From positions 186,001 through 250,000 of the forward strand of contig CAVXUW010000004.1 of the NCBI GenBank assembly GCA_963765105.1: a stretch of 64,000 nt of DNA, given 5' to 3'. Positions 16,796 through 24,077 of the stretch are shown here, in pieces. The first letter of the stretch is position 1; each line of letters begins with the position of its first letter. The position numbers were made by a program, and so were the translations under genes. Source of the DNA: CALMEC01 sp963765105 (GTDB taxonomy: Bacteria > Actinomycetota > Thermoleophilia > Miltoncostaeales > Miltoncostaeaceae). The notes below the pieces were generated by a model. That model saw only the letters and a list, made by a program, of their open reading frames with translations. It had not been told where the DNA came from and ran no database searches.

Positions 16796-19491
16796 AGGTA
16801 CGTCCCGTTCTGGCTGCCATCGCCCTCGCCGCGCCCCTCGTGGGCGCCGCTTCGGTCAACGCCACCGACGGCAACATCTACGAACACGGGCCGCAAGCAA
16901 CCTGGTTCATCGGCTCCGGCGCGACATCGACCCAGGTGCAGCCCGGTGTGTGGCAGGTCAACTTCACGGCACAGAAGCCGGCGTACGCCGGCAAGAAGTG
17001 GGCGATGGGCTGGAGCTGCCCAAAGGACGGGACAGAGGCCGCCTACGTCGCCTGGAGCGGCTTGCGCTACTCCACCCCGTCAGCCTTGGGGATGGATGTG
17101 ATCGCGGGCGGGCAGTTGATTCATCGGGTTCCGGATGTGCAGCTTCCGCAAAGCCCGGCCGGCGGTCTCCCGTACGCCGTCGCAATCCCCTCGGGCCAGT
17201 GCGCGGTCGAGCTCAGCGTCATTCAAGGGCAAACGATCGAGCAGCACGCCCGGGTGTACTGGATCGGCAACCCCCGGGCCGCCTTCCGCGACCTGACGGC
17301 ACCGGGCGTGGTACTGCGAAACCCGCCAACGGGGTGGGTCAACGGTTCGGCCAACAGCATCTCCTTCGGATGGTCCGCCACCGACAACTTCGACTCGGAC
17401 GGAATGCTCCTGCACCGCGCATCTCTCGGCGGACTGTCCATCTGGGCCGGGGCACCCGGCCACGGCGAGCACGCGGTCATAGCGCCTCTCGCGGGCGTTC
17501 CCGACGGAATGCAACCGCTCACCGTCGTGGTGGACGGCGATGGAACCGCGGCGGGACGCGCCACCCAAACGATCGCGATCGACCGCACCGCCCCCTACAG
17601 CAGCAAGCCAGCGGTACTCACGATCACCGAGCCGGCCCGGATGACCTTCGACTGGACTCCCGGCGACGTCACCAGCGGGGTGGAGAAGAGCTCTTTGGAG
17701 GTCAACACCGCCTCAGATGGCTCGGCCAGTGGCAACTGGGAATCGATCGCCACAAAGACGGGCGGCGGCACACAGACAGCGTCGTTCGTCGACCTTGCCG
17801 GCTTTGCCGATGGGGTCCACGCCACCCGCGTACGCGTGACCGACCTTGCCGGCAATGTGGGTCACTCGGCGCTCGGTGAGGTCATCGTCGATCGCACCGC
17901 CCCCACGGTCACGATCGCACCGGTTTCCGACAACGCTGTACGGACCCTGTCGATCGCCTTTACCGTGGCCGACAACCTGGCGGCTCGTTGGGGTGTGGGC
18001 GATACCAGCATCCAGATCAACGTGGCCCCCGATGGGTCATCTGCCGGTGTGTGGAGCACGTTGATGCCGGCAACACCCCTGGCCGCAGGTGCCCATAGCC
18101 GTGCTCTTTCCCTGTCCGGCCTGGCGGACGGCCCGCACCTCGTTCGGGTCAGCACCCTGAACGGTGGCCCCGTCGGTTCATTGGTGGTGGGGTCGGCCAC
18201 GACCGTGGTCAACATTGATACGACCGCTCCCACCCTCACCGAGGTCGTTCTGAACCGCATCAGCGCCGAGCAGGTGTCCGCACGATGGATTGCGCGTGAC
18301 GCTCGGGCAGGCGTGGCTGCCGCCCGTATTGAGTGGCTCGACGGGGCGGTGTGGCGTCGTTTGACGACCGCCGCAGCCAGCGACGGACTGGGGCAGCTCA
18401 TCGCCGAGACGAAGCTGGTCCCCAACGGTGTTCATCAGTTTCGACTGGTGATCTCGGATGGCGCCGGAAACGACGCAATCGGCCAAGGACCTGTTGACGG
18501 CATCTCCGTCGACAACACTCCGCCGTCCATCACGGGGCTTCGCTTGAGCGGCCCACCCTGGGTCGTTCATTGGACGACGCAGACGGGCGATACCGGCCAG
18601 TGCGCGGCCACGATCTTGGTCAGTGGCGCGGGAACCTCCGGATCGTGGCGAGAGGTCGGCAGCGTCGCCTCGTCCCCGGGGCTAAATGCCTTCACTCTTC
18701 CCACCGATGGCCTCCCGGTCGGGTCATACCGGGTCAGGGTCGTGGCGTGTGATGCCGCCGGGAACACGGCCACGCAGGAAACGGCGGGGCTCGACATCGC
18801 CCCAGCGACGGCGGGCGGCTCCGGGACAGGAAACCCGGCATTCGTGGGAGCACGCCTCACCCTCAATGTCCCTGGGCATCGCGTGGTGCGTGTCGGCAAG
18901 GGCCGACGCGTCACTGTTGTACTGCGCTACGGACGGCGCGTCCGCGTCACCGGTCGATTGGTCACCGCGAAGGGTGCGCCCGTTCGCGGAGCTCAAATTG
19001 TGGCATCGGGAACGGGCAGCCTGCGTCTCGGTCGCGCCCAGACATCTGCATCGGGTCGCTTTGTGCTGAATCTCCGGCCGACCCAATCCGGATCGGTGTC
19101 GTGGGGTGCGGAGAGTGCGGGCGAGATAGCGCCGCTGCCGGCCGACACCTCGATGCGCCTGAGGGTCACCCCAACCGTTTCCCTCAGGGCGTCCCAACGC
19201 TCGGTCGTCGCCGGGGGCGCGCCTGTGGTGTTCACGGGACGCATGTCCCCCTCGTCCGCACAACTTCGCCTGACCGATCACAAAGCAGTGGTTCTGGAAT
19301 GGCGCGACCCGTCACGGAAGGTGTGGCGCCCGATCGTGAACGACGTGCTGGAATCCGATGGCACGTTTCGTTTGCAGTGGCAGTTCCAGGCGAAAGGCCA
19401 GAGCATCCCCGTTCGGGTGCGTGTGCCAAGAGAGCTGGGATGGCATCTCGATGAGGGCATCTCGTCGACCGTGACGGTGCGCGTGCGATGA
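16792..19491 (+). CDS. Large secreted protein with repeated Ig-like modules
   Basis: The product has 899 residues. A Sec signal peptide (MKVRPVLAAIALAAPLVGA, cleaved near residue 24) is followed by an N-terminal region of unknown fold (about 25-165), then Ig-like modules of about 100 residues joined by IDRTAP, VDRTAP, IDTTAP and VDNTPP linkers near residues 262, 365, 473 and 571. Residues ~700-899 form a different beta-rich end (RVTGRLVTAKGAPVRGAQIV; LEWRDPSRKVWRPIVN) shared with the next gene's product. No catalytic motif or anchor was seen, so a structural, adhesive or wall-bound role is inferred. The GTG start overlaps the sigma gene stop. Such proteins are common in Solirubrobacterales. 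Confidence 0.78.
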   Translation: MKVRPVLAAIALAAPLVGAASVNATDGNIYEHGPQATWFIGSGATSTQVQPGVWQVNFTAQKPAYAGKKWAMGWSCPKDGTEAAYVAWSGLRYSTPSALGMDVIAGGQLIHRVPDVQLPQSPAGGLPYAVAIPSGQCAVELSVIQGQTIEQHARVYWIGNPRAAFRDLTAPGVVLRNPPTGWVNGSANSISFGWSATDNFDSDGMLLHRASLGGLSIWAGAPGHGEHAVIAPLAGVPDGMQPLTVVVDGDGTAAGRATQTIAIDRTAPYSSKPAVLTITEPARMTFDWTPGDVTSGVEKSSLEVNTASDGSASGNWESIATKTGGGTQTASFVDLAGFADGVHATRVRVTDLAGNVGHSALGEVIVDRTAPTVTIAPVSDNAVRTLSIAFTVADNLAARWGVGDTSIQINVAPDGSSAGVWSTLMPATPLAAGAHSRALSLSGLADGPHLVRVSTLNGGPVGSLVVGSATTVVNIDTTAPTLTEVVLNRISAEQVSARWIARDARAGVAAARIEWLDGAVWRRLTTAAASDGLGQLIAETKLVPNGVHQFRLVISDGAGNDAIGQGPVDGISVDNTPPSITGLRLSGPPWVVHWTTQTGDTGQCAATILVSGAGTSGSWREVGSVASSPGLNAFTLPTDGLPVGSYRVRVVACDAAGNTATQETAGLDIAPATAGGSGTGNPAFVGARLTLNVPGHRVVRVGKGRRVTVVLRYGRRVRVTGRLVTAKGAPVRGAQIVASGTGSLRLGRAQTSASGRFVLNLRPTQSGSVSWGAESAGEIAPLPADTSMRLRVTPTVSLRASQRSVVAGGAPVVFTGRMSPSSAQLRLTDHKAVVLEWRDPSRKVWRPIVNDVLESDGTFRLQWQFQAKGQSIPVRVRVPRELGWHLDEGISSTVTVRVR

Positions 19492-21122
19492 CCCACCGGC
19501 TGCTCAGAACGGTCGTGACGGCCGTGTGCGGTGTGATGGCGCTCGGCATTGGCAGCGCAACCGGCGCACCGACCTTTCAGTCGGCCGCGCCGAGCCCGTC
19601 CGAATGGAATCGCACCAACCAGGTCACCGTCGACTGGAGTCTCACGTCACCGGGAGCGCTGGGTATGCAGTTTGAGATCGCCGATGTCGAGGCCGGTCCG
19701 GGGAATGCCGTGCAATGGATCCCCGCGCTGACCCTCACGCCTCTCACATCAACATCCGGCCGATCGGTCGTTCCTCTGTGGGATCAGGAAGGCCGTCGTG
19801 CGTTGCGGGCTGTCGCGTGGGATGCAACCGGCCGCACGGAACGCTTCATCACCACGCTGCTGCTCGACCGCACGGCGCCTCGCAGCCAAAGGGTCGAACT
19901 CGAGCGTCGCCCCACATCGACGGTCGTCCACTGGCACCAAGACGACTCGGGTGGATCCGGCACCGCCTCGGGGTGGGCCGACATCGAGACCGCACCCGGC
20001 GTCTGGCGGTCAACGCCGATCGCCGGGAGAGACGGGCCCAACATCGCTGTGTTCGACCTGGCGGGCCTCCCCGAGGGCCCCTATCCCGCACGACTACGTA
20101 CCGTGGATCTCGCGGGTAACACGGGGTACACCGATATCCCCGGCCTGTGGGTCGACACCTCACCACCAACCGTCGCGTGGGTACGGGCGGAGCCTCCGTC
20201 GTCGCCGACCGCGACGACGCTCCAGGTGACCTACTCCACCGAGGATGCCCAGTCGGGAGTGCCGGTGGGCGCATCCGGGCAGATTATCGATGCGGCGAGT
20301 GGTTCCCCCATTGAATCCTTCACCAGCGGCCCGGGCCCGCAGGCCGTCGTGCTCGATCGCACGCGCATGGGCACCCGGCCGATCGCCATTCAGGTGCAGG
20401 ACGGCGCCGGTAACGTTGGTCGCAGCACACCGTTCATCCTGGCGAGCAACGACGTGCTGTCGGGTGCCGGCAGCATCAGTGACCCACGAGAGCGCGAGCT
20501 ACGCGATTCACGGATCGAGGCGCGGGTGATCGGGGTGCACAACAAACGACGAGAGATCCGATTCGGTCAGACCCTGACGATCCAGGGGACGCTGGGTACC
20601 GGGCAGATGACGCCGCTGCCACAGACCGAGGTCGAGGTTCGCGACCGCGCCGACGCGGTGCTCGGTCGAGGTCTCACGCGCACCGATGGCACGTTCACTC
20701 TCCGCGTCATTCCGCGACGAAACGGAAGCCTGCGCATTGGCGTGCCACTGGGCGACGAGCTCCTGCCCCCCGGCGGCGTCGTCGGCCCCAAGGTTCAGCT
20801 CGTGCCCCGCGTGACGCTGCGCGCATCGGCCCGGGTTGCGCGCGCCGATGGCCCGGCGGTGGTCTTTGCCGGCCGGATGCAGCCGTCGCCACGCTCCCTG
20901 GGCATCGCCGCGAAGAACGTCGTTGTGGAATGGCGCGACCCCATCCGCAAGACCTGGCGCCCGATGGTCAACACGCAGGTCACCGCGGACGGACGCGTCC
21001 GCGTCCCGTGGCGGTTCGGCGCCGGTGGCTTCACCGTCCCCGTCCGTCTGCGCGTCCCCGCTGAACGCGCCTGGCCCACCGCCGCCGGCCTGTCACGCGC
21101 CGTTTCTGTGACGGTGCAGTAG
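19488..21122 (+). CDS. Secreted Ig-like protein, paralogue of the preceding gene
   Basis: The product has 544 residues. A signal peptide (MTHRLLRTVVTAVCGVMALG...) is followed by two Ig-like modules with LDRTAP and VDTSPP linkers near residues 124 and 220. The last 200 residues are clearly related to the C-terminus of the upstream protein: both have (V/L)EWRDPxRKxWRPxVN, then a PVR(L/V)RVP strand. The pair probably arose by duplication and domain loss. No enzyme motif was seen. Its ATG overlaps the upstream stop (ATGA) and the next gene follows after 13 bases. Confidence 0.75.
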   Translation: MTHRLLRTVVTAVCGVMALGIGSATGAPTFQSAAPSPSEWNRTNQVTVDWSLTSPGALGMQFEIADVEAGPGNAVQWIPALTLTPLTSTSGRSVVPLWDQEGRRALRAVAWDATGRTERFITTLLLDRTAPRSQRVELERRPTSTVVHWHQDDSGGSGTASGWADIETAPGVWRSTPIAGRDGPNIAVFDLAGLPEGPYPARLRTVDLAGNTGYTDIPGLWVDTSPPTVAWVRAEPPSSPTATTLQVTYSTEDAQSGVPVGASGQIIDAASGSPIESFTSGPGPQAVVLDRTRMGTRPIAIQVQDGAGNVGRSTPFILASNDVLSGAGSISDPRERELRDSRIEARVIGVHNKRREIRFGQTLTIQGTLGTGQMTPLPQTEVEVRDRADAVLGRGLTRTDGTFTLRVIPRRNGSLRIGVPLGDELLPPGGVVGPKVQLVPRVTLRASARVARADGPAVVFAGRMQPSPRSLGIAAKNVVVEWRDPIRKTWRPMVNTQVTADGRVRVPWRFGAGGFTVPVRLRVPAERAWPTAAGLSRAVSVTVQ

Positions 21123-21135
21123 CCTGCCCGTCCGT

Positions 21136-22875
21136 ATGCGCCTGCTTGCCGCCACAATTTCACTCCTCCTGCCCTCTGTCGCTTCGAGCATTCCGTCTCT
21201 GGAAAACGGTGCAGCAACCCCTGTCGACTGGAGTGCCTCCAAGTCCGCCGCAGTTGCCTGGGTTCAGTCCGGCTTCACCGGGCTCGGCCTCGGACCGGCG
21301 GTCGTGGAGGTCAACACGTCGACCGACGGAACCAGCTCCGGCGAGTGGCTAACAACGGAACTCCCCGGCCCGCTCGACGACGGTGCAAACGGGGTTCTGC
21401 GAGTGGATGTGGCCGACCTGGAAGGGCGCCACCTGGTTCGAGTGCGCGTCGAGGGTGCGGAGGGGTCGCCGCTCACGTTGGGTGAGCTCCGGCTCGACCG
21501 CACCGGGCCGGCCGTGTCGAATGTGGTGGTCACCGGCGACCCCGTTGAGGCCCGAACGACGGTGACGTTCCGACTCGACGATGCCGGCCTCTCCGGTGTT
21601 GACGCCGGCAGGCCCGTCGTCGTGGAGTACGAAACAGCCGCCGGGTGGGTGGCGGCGCAGACGCAGCCCACGCCAGGCGCCGGGGACAAGGTCGCTGACA
21701 TCGCGACAGAAGCACTTCCCGAGGGTAACTACCCGGTTCGCGTCACAGCCCATGATGTCGTGGGCAACGTCGGCGTCCGCTCGGCGGGAGTGGTCTTCGT
21801 CGATCGACAAGCGCCCATGGTCGGCGACGTGCGCATCGTTCGCCAACCAACCGACCGCGACGCAACGGTGGAGATCGCCTACACGGCCACGGACCCTCAG
21901 CCGGGGTCGGGCATCGCCGGTGGCGCGGCCATTCAGCTCGTGATCGCCGATACGCGCGCCACGATCGCCGCCACCATGGCCGGCGCCGGCGAACAACGCA
22001 TCAGCGGAGTCCTCCCGGGCCCCGGGGTGTACCAGCTTGTCGTCACCGCCCACGATGTCAGCGGTAACGTCGGAACCAGCTCCCCGGTCACCGTCGTGGT
22101 GCCGGTTGCCGCTGCGCCGCCCGTGATGCCCGCGGGTCCGGCGCTCTCCCCCATCACGCAGCTTCGTCTCAGCGCGGCAGGTACTCCAAGCATCGGACCA
22201 CGCTGGGCCCTGTCAGCCGCCCGGCGTCTTCACGCCACACGCGGAGTTACGGTCACCGCACGATTGGCGACCGCACGCACCCCCGCCGCATGGACGGCCC
22301 TGCTGGGAACACCGGACGCCCCCCGCTACGACGGGTACGCGTCGTTCGATGGCGTCATCGCCATCGGTCCCGCCGCAACGCGGGCGCTTGAGAAGCTTCG
22401 TGAGCAACATCGCTGCATCGCCAAGTGCACGAGAATGAGCCGCGCCGATCAGGACCGCGCCGTCTCGGCATTGGCAGTTGTGCTGCACGAGTCGCTCCAT
22501 GCATCAGGACCGTCGGCGACCAGCGACTACCTGGAGACCTCATCGGGACGTGCGTTCGAAGAGGGCTTCAGCGAGGCCGCCACTGTGGACCTGCTACCCG
22601 ATCTGGTCACGACGCTGAAGCTCACGCCCCGGGTGCAGAAGATGCTCCGCCCGGCGATCGGCCGCTACCGTGCGCACTATCCCGACCAGCTCACGTGGGC
22701 CCGGAATCTTTCGAGCGCCGTGACTGCCGACCCGGCAGCCGCCCGTCGATGGCGACTGGAGGTCGCCGACGCTTGGAGCAGCGACCGCTGGACACGCCTG
22801 GCCGCGGCAACCGGCCGCAGCGAAGCCGACCTTCGCGCAGCCGCCCCCGCGCTGCCCGAACGACCGACCCGCTAG
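21136..22875 (+). CDS. Secreted Ig-like protein with C-terminal HExxH metallopeptidase domain
   Basis: The product has 579 residues. A short signal peptide (MRLLAATISLLLPSVASS) and Ig-like modules with LDRTGP and VDRQAP linkers (near residues 120 and 222) end in a linker near 325. Residues ~335-579 are helical and contain VVLHESLHASG, an HExxH zinc motif at 451-455, followed after about 20 residues by FEEGFSEAAT (Glu475, Glu476, Glu480), which could supply the third ligand as in gluzincins. A pair of cysteines (CIAKC) lies upstream. A secreted zinc peptidase is the likely function, but no named family was recognised. It closes the operon headed by the sigma/anti-sigma gene. Confidence 0.72.
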   Translation: MRLLAATISLLLPSVASSIPSLENGAATPVDWSASKSAAVAWVQSGFTGLGLGPAVVEVNTSTDGTSSGEWLTTELPGPLDDGANGVLRVDVADLEGRHLVRVRVEGAEGSPLTLGELRLDRTGPAVSNVVVTGDPVEARTTVTFRLDDAGLSGVDAGRPVVVEYETAAGWVAAQTQPTPGAGDKVADIATEALPEGNYPVRVTAHDVVGNVGVRSAGVVFVDRQAPMVGDVRIVRQPTDRDATVEIAYTATDPQPGSGIAGGAAIQLVIADTRATIAATMAGAGEQRISGVLPGPGVYQLVVTAHDVSGNVGTSSPVTVVVPVAAAPPVMPAGPALSPITQLRLSAAGTPSIGPRWALSAARRLHATRGVTVTARLATARTPAAWTALLGTPDAPRYDGYASFDGVIAIGPAATRALEKLREQHRCIAKCTRMSRADQDRAVSALAVVLHESLHASGPSATSDYLETSSGRAFEEGFSEAATVDLLPDLVTTLKLTPRVQKMLRPAIGRYRAHYPDQLTWARNLSSAVTADPAAARRWRLEVADAWSSDRWTRLAAATGRSEADLRAAAPALPERPTR

Positions 22876-22959
22876 CCGCGCCATGGCCCGCATGCGCACG
22901 TCGGGCAGGCCGGAAGCGGCTCCCGTTCGTCACACCTGCCGGTGTGCGACAGTACCGGG

Positions 22960-23310
22960 ATGCCGCTGAACCACGTTGCCCTGACGGTTGCAGATCGCGA
23001 ACGCTCCGCCGTCTTCTACGGGCAGCACTTCGGCATGACCATCCGGGTGCACGACGATGACCATCTCCTGATTTTGGGTTCGGATGACGGATCGTTGCTC
23101 GCGTTGACGGAGGGCTCTCCCGTGGCCGATGGACTTCCTCGGACAAACCACTTCGGCTTCGACGCCACTGACGGGGACGAGGTGCGGGCAGCGCGCCGCC
23201 GGTTTCAGGACGCTGCCGTACCCGAGATGGAATGGGAGGAACACGGCGCCTTTGTGCGGGTTCAGGTGACCGATCCCGATGGGTACCGAGTCGAGGTCTA
23301 TTCCTTCTGA
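22960..23310 (+). CDS. VOC (glyoxalase/dioxygenase fold) family protein
   Basis: The product has 116 residues, one VOC domain made of two beta-alpha-beta-beta-beta units: MPLNHVALTVADRERSAVFYG and later HFGFDATDG...VQVTDPDGYRVEVYSF. The His near the start and the Glu in VEVY are the usual metal ligands. Members include glyoxalase I-like enzymes, thiol transferases and resistance proteins; the substrate here is unknown. An in-frame GTG at 22942 is possible, but the ATG fits the family start. It lies 63 bases upstream of a TetR gene that has its own promoter, so co-regulation is uncertain. Confidence 0.8.
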   Translation: MPLNHVALTVADRERSAVFYGQHFGMTIRVHDDDHLLILGSDDGSLLALTEGSPVADGLPRTNHFGFDATDGDEVRAARRRFQDAAVPEMEWEEHGAFVRVQVTDPDGYRVEVYSF

Positions 23311-23335
23311 TGCGGCACGGCGGTCGACCCGGTAC

Positions 23336-23365
23336 TTGACATACCGACCAGTCGGTCGGTAATCT
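23336..23365 (+). promoter_or_regulatory. TetR-gene promoter with 20-bp palindromic operator
   Basis: TTGACA (23336-23341) and TAATCT (23360-23365) are 18 bp apart. The spacer is filled by the palindrome TACCGACC-AGTC-GGTCGGTA (23342-23361). This is the classic layout of an autoregulated TetR-family gene, with the repressor blocking RNA polymerase. The -10 box is 8 bases from the ATG at 23374, so the transcript is leaderless. Confidence 0.85.
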
Positions 23366-23373
23366 GCCGCCGA

Positions 23374-24015
23374 ATGGTTCCTCCTCCCTCAACGGACAAA
23401 GGCGAGCTGACGCGCAAGCGCATCCTCGAGGTGGCCGCCCGTCACCTGCTCAGCCGCGGATACAACTCCACGTCGCTCAACGAGCTCATCAAAGAGACGG
23501 GGCTCACCAAGGGCGGCTTCTACTTCCACTTCGCCAGCAAGGCGGAGTTGGCGGTCGCCACGATCGAGATGATTCAAGAGGACTATCGCGTCGCGGTTTT
23601 TGCCGAGGCGGGGGTTCACGCCCGCGCCGTCGATCAGATCGCCGCCATGGTTCGGGCCGTTGCCCACAACAAGCAGGACATGGTGTCAAGCGCCGCGATG
23701 GGCCGTGTCTGTCAGGAACTCGCAGTGATTCCCGGCATCGGCGATCGCATCAAACCGTTTGATGCCTGGTACAACATCACCGCCGACCTGTGCCGTCGCG
23801 CTCAGGCGCAGGGGGATATGGATCCCACCGTCGACCCCGAGAAGGCCGCGCAGTACGCCGTGACGGCATACCTCGGTCTCGACCACGTCGCCGAAGTGCA
23901 CGGCGACCTCGACTTCCCGGTGCGCCACGTCGAGGACTACCTGACGTTCACGTTCATCGCCCTGGGAATCACGGTCCCTGTGCCCGCCACAGACACTGTC
24001 CCGGTGGGCGCCTAG
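23374..24015 (+). CDS. TetR/AcrR family transcriptional regulator
   Basis: The product has 213 residues. The N-terminal HTH is typical: LTRKRILEVAARHLLSRGYNSTSLNELIKETGLTKGGFYFHF, with residues ~15-60 covering helices 1-3. The C-terminal half would form the ligand-binding and dimer domain. It probably represses its own gene and the MMPL exporter 62 bases downstream, since palindromes stand before both. The inducing ligand is unknown; lipids or hydrophobic drugs are likely given the MMPL target. The start is the ATG at 23374 (leaderless). Confidence 0.92.
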   Translation: MVPPPSTDKGELTRKRILEVAARHLLSRGYNSTSLNELIKETGLTKGGFYFHFASKAELAVATIEMIQEDYRVAVFAEAGVHARAVDQIAAMVRAVAHNKQDMVSSAAMGRVCQELAVIPGIGDRIKPFDAWYNITADLCRRAQAQGDMDPTVDPEKAAQYAVTAYLGLDHVAEVHGDLDFPVRHVEDYLTFTFIALGITVPVPATDTVPVGA

Positions 24016-24038
24016 CCCCCTTTTTTGCCCCGTGACCT

Positions 24039-24052
24039 ACCAACTGGTTGGT
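24039..24052 (+). promoter_or_regulatory. Palindrome upstream of the MMPL exporter gene, probable TetR operator
   Basis: ACCAAC-TG-GTTGGT lies in the 62-base gap between the TetR gene and the exporter. It resembles the half-sites of the operator at 23342-23361 (ACCGACC/GGTCGGT) with one base changed per half. A T-run (ttttttg) just upstream may be a weak transcription stop. Confidence 0.65.
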
Positions 24053-24077
24053 TTCTTCCGTTAGGAGCTTTCTCGCA

